64,000 nucleotides of DNA from positions 36,505 through 100,504 of the forward strand of contig AZWL01000011.1 of NCBI GenBank assembly GCA_000514715.1, read 5' to 3'. This DNA comes from Streptomyces sp. CNH099. GTDB lineage: Bacteria > Actinomycetota > Actinomycetes > Streptomycetales > Streptomycetaceae. The translations under genes and the position numbers were made by a program. This document shows, piece after piece, positions 50,593 to 59,326 of this stretch (positions are counted from its first letter, which is position 1; each line of letters starts with the position of its first letter). The notes under the pieces were generated by a model. The model was not told the DNA's origin. It ran no database searches and saw nothing but the letters and a program-made list of their open reading frames with translations.

Positions 50593-51055
50593 GGTGCGGT
50601 CCTTCCGACGTACGACGGTTTCCAGCACTGCTGCGAACGTAGGCAGCCGCAGATCTACCGGGCTGCCTCCCCCAGGGCAGAGATGGGGCTGGGGCGACGA
50701 TACGCCTCGGGCGACCTTGCGCCTCGCTCACCGAGCCGACCCCTGACCAGGGATCAGCTCAGCATTGGCGATGATAGGACCCACCGCCGGAAGTTGAGAA
50801 GCCCGTGAGACGCATGAGCCGCGGTTGCCGACCTCCTGCGGTAACGCCCCGCCCGCCGCAGCATATGGCGCACTCCGGGCGAATCCGGCGAAGCGGTCAA
50901 GGCGTCAACCGATCGGTCATGCAGTCGGCATATGCGGGAAACACGCCGGGGAGAGGCTCCTCTCGCACGCCGGTTCCCCACCCCCCAGGGCCGGACCGTT
51001 CCACGAACACGTGGCCGCCGGTTCCCCGCAGGTGGCCGCGGGCAAGGAGGAGACT
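50593..51055. other. Divergent intergenic region, 463 bp
   Basis: This gap separates the repeat-protein gene from the amine oxidase gene. It holds the promoters of both. No gene with binding site and credible codon use is seen, and no strong inverted repeat stands out. Base composition is less GC-rich around 50755-50815 than in the flanks. Confidence 0.4.
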
Positions 51056-52660
51056 TTGGCAGGTGCAGCAACCCGCCGGGACTTCCTGCGCTCCGTCGGT
51101 GCCGCCGGCGGCGCCGGAGCGCTGTACTCCACGATGAGCGCGCTCGGCCTGGCCCCCGTGGCCGAGGCCGCCGCGACCGAGTTCCGTCCCCCGCAGCGCA
51201 GCGACTTCACCCTCTCCGGCCGGGCCGCGGGCAAGGTGATCGTGCTCGGTGCCGGCATCGCAGGGCTGGTCACGGCGTACGAACTGCGCAAGGCCGGCTA
51301 CCGCGTACGGATCCTGGAGGCCAGGAACCGGCCGGGCGGCCGCAACTGGACCGTCCGAGGCGGCACCACCGAGACCGACCTCGACGGACGGACCCAGCGC
51401 GCGAGGTTCTCCCGAGACCAGTACATGAACGCCGGCCCGGCCCGGCTGCCGCAGTCGCACGTCACGTTGGAGTACTGCCGCGAACTGGGCGTGGAGCTTG
51501 AGGTCTTCACCAACCAGAACGCGAACGCCTACATCCACCACGAGAACGCCGCCGGCTCGCTCGCCGGCAGGCCGGTGCGCTGGCGCACCGCCAAGGCCGA
51601 CGTCTACGGCTACGTCTCCGAGTTGCTGGCCACCGCCACCGACCAGGGCGCCCTGGACCAGAAGCTGACCGCCGACGACAAGGAGCGGCTCCTGGCTTTC
51701 CTGGAGGGGTTCGGCGACATAGGGGGCCGCACGGACGACTGGGGATACACCGGCAGCGAACGCCGCGGCTACTCGGTCGAGCCGGCCGCCGGAACGGAGT
51801 CGGGCACCGTGCTCGGCCCCGTCCCCTCCCTCTCCGACGTCTTCGCCAGCCGCATCGGCCACCGCTTCACCTTCGAGTTCGGCTACGACCAGGCCATGCT
51901 GATGTTCCAGCCCAAGGGCGGCATGGACCGGATACCGTACGCGCTGGCCCGGGCCATCGGCCGCGAGCGGATCGTCTACGGGGCCGAGGCCACCGCGGTC
52001 ACCGACCGCCCCGACGGCGCGGAGGTCACCTGGCGGGACGGCCGCGGCCGCAACCACACCGAGCGTGCCGACTTCGTCGTCTCGGCGATCCCGCCGATGA
52101 TCGCCGCCCGGCTCGACCACAACCTGGGGGCCGACGTCACCGCCGCGCTCAGGACACCCTCCCCCGTCCCCGTGGGCAAGATCGGCCTGGAGTACCGCAG
52201 CCGTTGGTGGGAGACCGACGAGCACATCTACGGCGGCATCACGCCGACAGACACCGACCTGGCCACCGTCTGGTACCCCTCCTACGGCTACCACGGACGG
52301 CGGGGCACGCTCATCGGCTACTACAACTTCGGCGCGGACGCCCTGGCCTATGGCCGGCTGACGCACGCCGAGCGCGAGGCGCGGGCGCTGAGCCGGGGCG
52401 TGCGCATCCACGGCGAGAAGTACCGCACCGAACTCGCCGCGTCCTTCAGCATCGCCTGGCACCGCACCCCCTTCATCGAGGGCGGGTGGGTCGGCTGGGA
52501 GTCGCAGACCGGTCCCGAGTACCGGCGGCTCCTCGAACCAGCAGGGCACGTGTACTTCGCCGGCGACTGGCTCAGCCATGCCATCGCCTGGCAGCACGGG
52601 GCCATCACCTCGGCCCGCAAGGTCGTCACCGAACTGCACGAAAGGGTGATGCAGGGATGA
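51056..52660 (+). CDS. Tat-exported flavin monoamine/L-amino-acid oxidase
   Basis: This 534-residue protein starts at a TTG at 51056, six bases after AAGGAGGAG. Residues 7-38 are a twin-arginine signal (TRRDFLRSVGAAGGAGALY). The FAD-binding motif follows (VIVLGAGIAGLVTAYELRKA, then EARNRPGGRNW), with the C-terminal FAD motif HVYFAGDWLSHAIAWQHGAI, which matches tryptophan/L-amino-acid oxidases and monoamine oxidases. It oxidises an amine or amino acid to an imine with release of hydrogen peroxide. It overlaps the RidA-like gene by four bases, which fits because RidA proteins hydrolyse imines. Confidence 0.9.
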   Translation: MAGAATRRDFLRSVGAAGGAGALYSTMSALGLAPVAEAAATEFRPPQRSDFTLSGRAAGKVIVLGAGIAGLVTAYELRKAGYRVRILEARNRPGGRNWTVRGGTTETDLDGRTQRARFSRDQYMNAGPARLPQSHVTLEYCRELGVELEVFTNQNANAYIHHENAAGSLAGRPVRWRTAKADVYGYVSELLATATDQGALDQKLTADDKERLLAFLEGFGDIGGRTDDWGYTGSERRGYSVEPAAGTESGTVLGPVPSLSDVFASRIGHRFTFEFGYDQAMLMFQPKGGMDRIPYALARAIGRERIVYGAEATAVTDRPDGAEVTWRDGRGRNHTERADFVVSAIPPMIAARLDHNLGADVTAALRTPSPVPVGKIGLEYRSRWWETDEHIYGGITPTDTDLATVWYPSYGYHGRRGTLIGYYNFGADALAYGRLTHAEREARALSRGVRIHGEKYRTELAASFSIAWHRTPFIEGGWVGWESQTGPEYRRLLEPAGHVYFAGDWLSHAIAWQHGAITSARKVVTELHERVMQG

Positions 52661-53307
52661 GCACACCGAAACGACGCGCCGTGCTCCTGACCGCCGCCGG
52701 CGCCGGCGGCGCGCTGCTGACCTCCGCCACCGCCTTCGCGGCCGCACGCGGCTGGCGGCCAAGACCCGGCCAGGTCAAGGTCATGCTGCCCACCGGGCAG
52801 AGCAACCCGGCCATCGCCACCGGCGTGGCGACCGGCGAGTCCGTCGCCCTCTACACCAGCAGCGGCCTCGGCCCCGACGCGCTCAACCCGGACGCTCCGG
52901 CGCGTACGCCGGAGTACTGGACGGACCCGTCGATGACCGAGGGCGCCGAGGGCGTCACGGTGACCGAGGCGCAGGCGCTGGTGGTGCTGCGCAAGATCTC
53001 CGACAACCTCGCCGCGGCCGGGCTGTCCGCGGCCGACGTCATCACGATGAAGTGCTACCTGATGAAGCCGCCGGGCGCCGAACTCGCCGACTACGCCGGC
53101 TGGAACCGCGCGTACCGGCAGTTCTACGCCAACGTCGACCTGGCCTCGGGCGGCACGGTCCCGGTGCCGATGGGCACCTCGGCGCCGAAGCCGCCGATCC
53201 TCGCCAACAGGGCCCGCCCGGCCCGCGCGACCATGGAGGTCGCCTCTCTCGCCGTGCCGGGCTGGCTGGTCGAGGTCGAGGTGACGGCGACCTACCGCAG
53301 GAAGTGA
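52657..53307 (+). CDS. Exported RidA-family imine/enamine deaminase
   Basis: This 216-residue protein starts at an ATG overlapping the oxidase stop (ATGA). A signal with paired arginines (TPKRRAVLLTAAGAGGALLT) suggests Tat export. The rest is a RidA/YjgF domain: ALYTSSGLGPDALNP, ALVVLRKISDNLAAAGLSAA (the typical L-N-I...AG segment), DVITMKCYLM and the C-terminal strand VEVEVTATY. RidA proteins hydrolyse reactive imines to keto products; coupling with an oxidase that makes imines is a logical pathway. Export of a RidA protein is unusual. The operon ends at a strong terminator. Confidence 0.85.
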   Translation: MSTPKRRAVLLTAAGAGGALLTSATAFAAARGWRPRPGQVKVMLPTGQSNPAIATGVATGESVALYTSSGLGPDALNPDAPARTPEYWTDPSMTEGAEGVTVTEAQALVVLRKISDNLAAAGLSAADVITMKCYLMKPPGAELADYAGWNRAYRQFYANVDLASGGTVPVPMGTSAPKPPILANRARPARATMEVASLAVPGWLVEVEVTATYRRK

Positions 53308-53329
53308 GGGCGCCACGGGAGTGAGACCC

Positions 53330-53361
53330 GGGGTGGAACCGGCCAGGGCCGGTTCCACCCC
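53330..53361 (+). terminator. Terminator after oxidase-RidA operon
   Basis: A 15-bp perfect inverted repeat (arm GGGGTGGAACCGGCC, 53330-53344, with 53347-53361) has a minimal centre and starts 22 bases after the RidA stop. Confidence 0.82.
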
Positions 53362-53457
53362 CCTCGACCCCGACGTCCGAGACGGAGCCGCAGAGCACCG
53401 GGTAACGGACGACCGGTGCCACCGCGGGTACCGGCACGTTGCACCCCCGGGACCATC

Positions 53458-53937
53458 CTACGAGCACCGGCGTGCCTTCGTCCTCCACGACGGGGCCCCA
53501 GGCTCCAGGACCGCGACGAAGGAGTACGGCCAGCCCGGGATGAACTGCGAGGCGGACCTCGCCCGCCCGCAGACATGGCGGAACAGCCTGTCCGCCGAGC
53601 ACGGCGCGTCCGACCGCAGCCACGGCGACACGTCGACCGCGAGCACCAGGCGCCCGTCGTCGAAGCGGGGCAGGGGCATGCCGGCCAGCAGGTTCCGTAA
53701 CCTGTCGGTGTCGGTCCGGCCGCGGTTGAGGGCTCCGTACAAGGCGCCGTGCCCACGGCGGTGTTCGGGTACCAGCGTCAGGTCCACGGCGAGGCCACCG
53801 GCCCGTCGGCACGCAGCAGTGCGTCGGCAAGTTCGAACAGTGCATCCCGCCGGGCGGTCAGACACTCGTAGAACTCGCCCCGGAAGCGTGACGCTTCCGC
53901 GAACGCTTCGCGCCGGGCATCGCGGCACCAGACTCAT
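53458..53937 (-). pseudogene. Truncated, frameshifted DDE-type transposase
   Basis: Reading the minus strand from ~53935, one frame gives AEASRFRGEFYECLTARRDA, LFELADALLRADGPVAS and then stops. A one-base shift near 53790 continues as DLTLVPEHRRGHGALYGALN, DDGRLVLAVDVSPWLRSDAP and SQFIPGWPYSFVAVLEPG before divergent sequence and a stop. This is the N-terminal third of an actinobacterial IS701-like transposase family, with a one-base deletion and no C-terminal two-thirds. It is not functional. No terminal repeats were found. Confidence 0.8.
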
Positions 53938-54046
53938 GACAACGGCCTTCGGTTGATCCCGTACTGTCCCGTCTCACGAGATCTTGCCTCTGTCTCATCC
54001 GAGCCTGTTCGGTTCGCATATCAGAGACACAGTCAGATGAGACAGA

Positions 54047-54787
54047 TCAGGAGATGAGCGAGCGGCCTGTGGGCGCCAGCCGGAGCATCCGGGGGGCTGC
54101 TGTCTGTTCTCGCTCGATGCCCGGCAGGATCTCGTCCCGTGTGAGGGGATGGGCCTGGACATCGGCGAGGTGCCGCCGGTAAGCGCTCTCGTCGGGGTAC
54201 GAGGTGAAGACCGCGGCGACGTTCTCCCCGGTGCGGACCGGCAGCCTGGGGAAGGTGTTGTGTGCTGTCTCGGTGGTCAGGGCGGCGACCGGCGCGGGTC
54301 CCGTCTTGCGGAGCACGGGGAGGAGGCCGTCCCGGATCAGTGCGATGCCGTCGTGCCGTCCGGGAGGGAAGGACCACACGGCGGCGGACACGAATCGGTC
54401 CGGTGCCGGAGCACCGGCCCGGGGCCGCTCGGGCGGGGAGACGGCGACACCGCTCCCGTCCGACAGGGGACGCAGGAGGAGGACGTCGTCGGAGTCGATC
54501 ATGGTGGCGTTCGCCTGGGGACCGTGCTTGGCCCAGACGGAGCCGCCGTAGAAGGCCGTCAGCGCGCGGTGCCGTACCGCCATGTCCGCAAACCCGCGCA
54601 GCCAGACGAAGCGGTCCGGATCGTCGAGGTCCCGGAACTGGCCGAGCACTGTCATCCCGGCCTCTTCCTGGGTTTCGACGAACTCCCGGTCGAACAGCTC
54701 GATGAGCTCGTCGCGCCGACCGGGACGCAGCGTGTACTGGCGAAGCTCGATCACGGCGGGGCGCCCGACGGGGTCGGTGGAGGGCAC
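54047..54787 (-). CDS. NIPSNAP-family protein
   Basis: This 246-residue protein starts at GTG 54787 with AGGAG upstream. It has the tandem dimeric alpha/beta-barrel pattern of NIPSNAP proteins: VIELRQYTLRPGRRDELIEL and FETQEEAG-like residues, FVWLRGFADMAVRHRALTAF, YGGSVWAKHGPQANATMIDS and, in the second half, VWSFPPGRHDGIALIRDGLL and VAAVFTSYPDESAYRRHLAD. The biochemical role of bacterial NIPSNAPs is unclear. It is divergent from a WYL-type regulator with a 126-bp gap, so it is probably that regulator's target. Confidence 0.88.
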   Translation of the reverse strand: MPSTDPVGRPAVIELRQYTLRPGRRDELIELFDREFVETQEEAGMTVLGQFRDLDDPDRFVWLRGFADMAVRHRALTAFYGGSVWAKHGPQANATMIDSDDVLLLRPLSDGSGVAVSPPERPRAGAPAPDRFVSAAVWSFPPGRHDGIALIRDGLLPVLRKTGPAPVAALTTETAHNTFPRLPVRTGENVAAVFTSYPDESAYRRHLADVQAHPLTRDEILPGIEREQTAAPRMLRLAPTGRSLIS

Positions 54788-54913
54788 GGCAGGCTCCTGT
54801 TCGGTTCTCTTCTGGGTATGGGTTCCCGGCTCGTTCGGTCGGAGCCGGGCGCGGACTGACGGTAGGAGAGCCGTGTGCCAGGGGCTGTCAGGGTTTCCGG
54901 GGAGAATGCGCCC

Positions 54914-55891
54914 ATGTCTGCCGGTCGACTGCTGTCGGTGCTGCTGTTGCTGCAATCCCGGGGCCGCATGTCCGCGCGGGGGATCGCCGACGAGCTGGGC
55001 GTGTCCGTGCGCACCGCCTACCGTGACCTGGCGCGTCTGCAGGCCGCCGGGGTCCCCATCTACGCGGAGCCGGGCCGCGGGGGCGGCTACCGGCTGCTCG
55101 ACGGCTATCGCACCCGCCTGACCGGGATGAGCGAGGGCGAGGCGCGGGCGCTGTTCTTCGCCGGGCTGCCCGGGCCCGCCGCCGACCTGGGGCTCGCGGC
55201 GGAGGTGACGGCAGCACGGCTGAAGCTGCTGGCCGCGCTGCCGGCGGGACTGCGCCAGGAGGCGGCGCGGACCGCGGCGGTGTTCCACCTGGACGCTCCC
55301 GGCTGGTACCGGGAACCCGAACAGACGCCGTACCTGCCCCTGTTCGTCGACGCGGTGCTCACCCAGCGTGCGGTGGACGTGCACTACCGCCGTTGGCGCG
55401 CGCCGCAGGAGGTGCATCGCCGCCTTCGCCCCTACGGCCTGGTACTCAAGTCCGGTATCTGGTACCTCGTGGCCGCCGCGGAGAGCCGGATCGCGACCTA
55501 CCGGGTCGCCCAGGTCCTCGACGCGCTGCTGAGCGACGAGCGGTTCGACCGACCGCAGGACTTCGGCCTGGGCGAGTACTGGGCCTCCTACCTCGACGAT
55601 TTCCAGGCGCGCCGCTACACCGGCGCCGCCACCATCCGTCTGTCCCCACGGGGACGCCGGCGTCTGCCGGACAACGTCCCCCCGGAGGTGGTGCGGGCGG
55701 TCGACTCCACCGCGACCGCCGTCGGCGACGACGGATGGGTCGAGGCGGTCATCCCGACCGAGAGCACCGAGCACGCGTGCGGTGAGCTACTGCGGCTCGG
55801 TATCGACGTCGAGGTCGTCGCGCCAGCCGAACTGCGTCAAGCCATGGCCGCCACGGTAGGCGTACTCGCCGGCGCCTACGGACTCGTATGA
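54914..55891 (+). CDS. HTH-WYL transcriptional regulator
   Basis: This 325-residue regulator has an N-terminal winged helix-turn-helix of the DeoR/HTH_11 type (LLSVLLLLQSRGRMSARGIA, then DELGVSVRTAYRDLARLQAA) and a C-terminal WYL domain with GIWYLVAAAES and a following WCX-like region. WYL domains sense small ligands or nucleic acids. The ATG at 54914 follows GGGGAG; an upstream GTG or ATG extension is not conserved. It likely controls the divergent NIPSNAP gene. Confidence 0.9.
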   Translation: MSAGRLLSVLLLLQSRGRMSARGIADELGVSVRTAYRDLARLQAAGVPIYAEPGRGGGYRLLDGYRTRLTGMSEGEARALFFAGLPGPAADLGLAAEVTAARLKLLAALPAGLRQEAARTAAVFHLDAPGWYREPEQTPYLPLFVDAVLTQRAVDVHYRRWRAPQEVHRRLRPYGLVLKSGIWYLVAAAESRIATYRVAQVLDALLSDERFDRPQDFGLGEYWASYLDDFQARRYTGAATIRLSPRGRRRLPDNVPPEVVRAVDSTATAVGDDGWVEAVIPTESTEHACGELLRLGIDVEVVAPAELRQAMAATVGVLAGAYGLV

Positions 55892-55974
55892 CCTACAGGA
55901 CGCGCATCCGGCGGTCGTGGTGGCTGGGTTCTCACAGAGGATCAAGCGAAGGCCGCCCTCACATCCGGCGAATG

Positions 55975-56767
55975 CCCGGGTGAGCGACGTAGTTCGAGTC
56001 GCCATTCGAGACCGGGGGCAGGTCTTCGACGGGATCCGGTGGAGTGCTCGCACCGGCTCGCCCTGGCGAGAACTACCTGAGCGCTACGGTCCGTGGGAGA
56101 CGGCATACACGCTGTTCCGTCGCTGGCAGATCGACGGTACCTGGGCCGTAGTGCCGGACACATCGAGTGGGAGGTGCCGGTCGATTCCACGATCTGCCGA
56201 GCCCGCCGGCACGCCGCCGGGGCTCGCAAAAGAGGGCTGCCGACACAGGCCGGACGAGTCCGGAGGGGCTGGCGGCCGAGCCGGAAGACCACGCACTCGG
56301 CCGCTGGCGTGGCGGCCCGACCACCAAGACTCACCTGGCCGTCGACGCCTCCTTCACATCCTGGCCACCGTGGTCACCGCTGGGCAGCGGGCCGGTGCTC
56401 CACAGTTCACCGAGGTCATGGACCGCATCCACGTTCCGCGGATCGGCGGCGGACATCCGCGCACCCGGCCCGCTCACGTCCTGGCCGACCGCGCCTGCTC
56501 CTCTCGGAAGATCCGCGAGTACCTACGCAGCCGACAGATCCCGCACACCATTCCGGAAAGCGCGGCCAGACCGGCCATCGCCGATGCCGAGGGCCGGCCA
56601 GCGGCCGCCCACCCGGCCTCGACCGCGAGCGCTACAAGGCCGGACACAAAGCCGAGTGCCGAATCGGAGTCCGCAGGCAGGCACGAGGCGTCGCGACTCG
56701 ATACGAGAAACTCGCCGTCCGCTACGGAGCCACCATCCAACTCGCCTTGCCAGGCCAGACGCTGTGA
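55975..56767 (+). pseudogene. Decayed IS5-family transposase
   Basis: Fragments in all three frames read in order as an IS5-type transposase: FDGIRWSARTGSPWRELPER and YGPWETAYTLFRRWQIDGTW, then VPVDSTICRARRHAAGARKR, then ALGRWRGGPTTKTHLAVDA, then ILATVVTAGQRAGAPQFTEV and RPAHVLADRACSSRKIREYL, and finally ERYKAGHKAECRI and GVATRYEKLAVRYGATIQLA. At least four frameshifts separate them. No ends or target duplication were found. This stretch is visibly less GC-biased in third positions than its neighbours. Confidence 0.82.
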
Positions 56768-56823
56768 CCACATCTCAATCACCCCCAGGTGCCGTTCAGC
56801 GGCTGCACTACAGTTGGCCCACC

Positions 56824-57246
56824 ATGCCCGACCTCTTCGGAATCAACCATCTGACTCTGTCCACGACCGACCTCGACCGGCTCGTGACGTACTACACGGA
56901 GTTGCTCGGAGCAGCGCTCGCGTTCGAGCGCGCTGCAACCCCTTCCGATCCTCGGATCGCAGTCATCGACGTCGGCGGGAACGACCACCTCATGATCGTC
57001 GAAACCGCAACCACCCCCGCCACTGATCTCGACCCCCTCAGCAAGGCGGGATGGGGACTGCGCGTCGGAACATACGCGCAGCTGTGTGAGGTTCGCGAAC
57101 AAATCCTGGGCGCCGGGTGGCCGGTCGGACAGATCGAGACACTACCCACGCAGTGGACGATGACAGCTCGCGATCCCGATGGACGCCCTGTGGACGTTCG
57201 AGCCCATCGCCCACGCACCACATCGCCCTCACAAACCACTGGCTAA
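56824..57246 (+). CDS. VOC/glyoxalase-fold protein
   Basis: This 140-residue single-domain protein has paired beta-alpha-beta-beta-beta modules of the vicinal oxygen chelate fold: INHLTLSTTDLDRLVTYYTE, LLGAALAF, DHLMIVE and the second-module WTMTARDPDGRPVDVRAHRP. It is the length of resistance/dioxygenase-type VOC proteins. The substrate is unknown. It lies directly after the dead transposase and has more AT-ending codons than the core genes, suggesting it arrived with the mobile material. Confidence 0.75.
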   Translation: MPDLFGINHLTLSTTDLDRLVTYYTELLGAALAFERAATPSDPRIAVIDVGGNDHLMIVETATTPATDLDPLSKAGWGLRVGTYAQLCEVREQILGAGWPVGQIETLPTQWTMTARDPDGRPVDVRAHRPRTTSPSQTTG

Positions 57247-57665
57247 CGACCCCCCTGACTGTGAAAACAGGCCCTAGCTGCACACGGAGGTCGTTGCAGC
57301 CCCCTGACCTGTGTGTCCAGCTGCTGGAGTCGCGCACCGCGCCGTCTGGCGTCGAGCGCGGTCACCTTGTCGAGTTCGAACCAGGCTGTCGCTCGGTGCC
57401 GCCGGTGCGGTGGAGTTGGCGCGGCGGCCTCAGCTTCAGCGGGAGGGCTGCGGTGGTGCGGCTGGCGGTTGAGGAGGCCCGCAGCATGCAGATGCCCGAG
57501 ACGGTGGAGATGGTGTAGGTGCTCGCATTGTCTGGACTACCTGACCGTCCCCGCGAAAATCGCCGTCTCCGATTCGAAGTCGGGTGCCATCTCAATCTGG
57601 ACGTAGCTCTCGTCCGCTGGCAGTTCACACCCCGTGGGTAGGTCCATCGTGCGGCCCGGCCGCAG
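57247..57665. other. Non-coding or decayed stretch, 419 bp
   Basis: No convincing gene is present. The only candidate is a 36-codon minus-strand frame from ATG 57647 to 57537 (MDLPTGCELPADESYVQIEM onward) with natural-looking composition but no ribosome binding site. It may be the remnant of a longer gene. The region lies at the left edge of the phage-like island. Confidence 0.4.
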
Positions 57666-58112
57666 ATGCGTCGTGGGCGTATCACCGCCGCGCTCACCGC
57701 CGCCGCGCTCCTCGCCCTCACCGGCTGCGGCAGCGACGACGAAGGCGACGCCCCCGGGCCTGACCAGGCCAGCGAGAACGCAGACGCCGCAGGCACCGAC
57801 AAGGACGACACGACAGCCGCCCTGGAACAGTCCGTGCGCGACTACACCAAGGCCCTGTTCGCCCCCGACGCCGACGCCGCATACGAACTGCTCTCCGAGC
57901 GCTGCAAGGGCGAGACGACCGCAGCCGAGTTCGAGGTCCTGGCCGAGCAGGCGCACAACGACTACGGCGCACTGACGATCAAGACCATCAGCGTTGACGA
58001 AGTCTCAGGCGATCTCGCCCGGGTCAGCTACGGCGTCGGAGTCCCGCAGTTCGAACGCGAAGCCCAGCCGTGGAGCCGCGAAGACGGCACTTGGCGCTGG
58101 GACGCCTGCTGA
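57666..58112 (+). CDS. Small secreted lipoprotein
   Basis: This 148-residue protein has a basic N-terminus, hydrophobic core and lipobox LALTGC (Cys near residue 21), followed by an acidic Asp/Glu-rich linker (GSDDEGDAPGPDQASENADA). The globular part (DYTKALFAPDADAAYELLSE, then RCKGETTAAEFEVLAEQAHN) resembles NTF2-like or DUF-type domains of actinobacterial lipoproteins. It is membrane-anchored outside the cell. The function is unknown. In this island it may be a phage- or element-borne lipoprotein. Confidence 0.75.
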   Translation: MRRGRITAALTAAALLALTGCGSDDEGDAPGPDQASENADAAGTDKDDTTAALEQSVRDYTKALFAPDADAAYELLSERCKGETTAAEFEVLAEQAHNDYGALTIKTISVDEVSGDLARVSYGVGVPQFEREAQPWSREDGTWRWDAC

Positions 58113-58128
58113 CCCCGGAGTAGCGGCC

Positions 58129-58323
58129 GTGAGTAAGACGTTCATGAACATCTCCGTCGGGCTCACCGCCCTCGACCCCGACCATCTGCCCGAGAAGGAC
58201 GGCGAGCAGATGTACAGCGACGACGTGGCCGCCGAGGTCTCCGACGTTGTGAGCGCCGCGCTCTCGGCCTGGTACGCACAGCGTGGCCGCTGGCTGCTGG
58301 CAGGTGAGCCGACGGTCGGCTGA
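58129..58323 (+). CDS. Hypothetical 64-residue protein
   Basis: This small acidic protein (MSKTFMNISVGLTALDPDHL and onward) starts at a GTG 16 bases after the lipoprotein stop and is followed 10 bases later by the endonuclease gene. It contains one predicted amphipathic helix (AAEVSDVVSAALSAWYAQRG). I do not recognise it. Position next to HNH and terminase genes suggests phage origin. Confidence 0.55.
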   Translation: MSKTFMNISVGLTALDPDHLPEKDGEQMYSDDVAAEVSDVVSAALSAWYAQRGRWLLAGEPTVG

Positions 58324-58333
58324 GGAGATGCCT

Positions 58334-58705
58334 GTGTCTCGCCGCAAGGCTATGCAGGTCTGCCCCACCCCTGGGTGCCCGAACCTCACTGCCAGCGGGC
58401 GGTGCCCCGGGTGTCAGCAGAAGGCGACCCGTGCACGACCCACCCCCACCTCCAAGGGCTACGACGCACGGTGGGCCCGTACCCGCGAAGCGTTCCTGCG
58501 TGTGCACCGCACCTGCGAATGCGACGAGCACGCGGCCCTGCCCGCAGTACTGCGCCCCCTGGCCACAGAGGTCAACCACCGTGACGGCCTCGGCCCCCTG
58601 GGCCCGAGGGGTCACGACTGGGCCAACCTGCAAGCGATGACCAAGAGCTGCCACTCCAGGCACACCGCGGTCGAGCAGCCAGGAGGCTGGAACGACCGCG
58701 ACTGA
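58334..58705 (+). CDS. Phage-type HNH endonuclease
   Basis: This is a protein of about 123 residues. The GTG at 58334 is six bases after GAGGAG; ATG 58328 is the alternative. Zinc-ribbon cysteines appear at the N-terminus (QVCPTPGCPNLTASGRCPGC) and CECDEH in the middle. The HNH core follows: ATEVNHRDGLGPLGPRGHDW (His), ANLQAMTK (Asn) and SCHSRHT (His). This family is encoded immediately before small terminase genes in actinophages and assists DNA packaging. The arrangement here is the same. Confidence 0.9.
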   Translation: MSRRKAMQVCPTPGCPNLTASGRCPGCQQKATRARPTPTSKGYDARWARTREAFLRVHRTCECDEHAALPAVLRPLATEVNHRDGLGPLGPRGHDWANLQAMTKSCHSRHTAVEQPGGWNDRD

Positions 58706-58855
58706 GGTCACGCAGAGTAGGGGTGGACCCCCGAAGGCGCGGGGTGCTCGAACGCCGGGGAGGGCTCCGAGGGGTGCGACGGGTCAAAAGGTCACCCGCT
58801 GTCACGCAAGGTGGCGGCGCTCGATGTCGCGCAATGCGGCTGGAGGGTGATCACG

Positions 58856-59326
58856 ATGCCGAAGGGTGGACACGCCGCGTCCGGCCCGCCGCCGGATCCG
58901 AACTCGCTGCGGCAGCAGCGTGCGGTGAATCTGGCCGGTTGGTCGACGCTTCCAGCCGAGGGTCGTTCCGAGGCGCCGCCGGAGTGGCCGCTGGTGGATG
59001 TGCAGCCGCGGGAGTGGGACCTGTGGCGGGAGATGTGGGCCAAGCCGCAGGCGGTGATGTGGGAGCGGCTGGGCCAGGAGATCGAGGTGGCGATGTTCTG
59101 CCGGAAGCTGGCGGAGGCGGAGTTGCCGAAGGCGTCGGTGGAGCTGCAGAAGGTGGTGCGGCAGTACCTCGACAGCCTGGGCCTGTCGGTTCAGGGGATG
59201 CTGCGGAACCGGTGGAAGGTCGCCCCGGCTGGTGAGCCGGAGGAGCAGGCGGAGCCGCCGGCCGCTCCGCCCCGGCGTTCTGCCCGGGGCCGGATGAAGG
59301 TCATCGACGGTGGCGGCGGAGGCTGA
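58856..59326 (+). CDS. Phage terminase small subunit
   Basis: This 156-residue protein starts at ATG 58856 behind GGAGGG. It begins MPKGGHAASGPPPDPNSLRQ and contains EWPLVDVQPREWDLWREMWA and a helical oligomerisation region (ELQKVVRQYLDSLGLSVQGM), as in TerS proteins of Streptomyces phages, ending in a basic tail. It recognises phage DNA for packaging. It overlaps the truncated large-subunit gene by 17 bases. With most phage genes missing it is probably non-functional in context. Confidence 0.85.
   Translation: MPKGGHAASGPPPDPNSLRQQRAVNLAGWSTLPAEGRSEAPPEWPLVDVQPREWDLWREMWAKPQAVMWERLGQEIEVAMFCRKLAEAELPKASVELQKVVRQYLDSLGLSVQGMLRNRWKVAPAGEPEEQAEPPAAPPRRSARGRMKVIDGGGGG

Noticed and set aside
57537..57647. 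36-codon minus-strand ORF
   Set aside because: Natural-looking composition but no ribosome binding site, and it lies in an otherwise decayed stretch. Mentioned only within the gap description.
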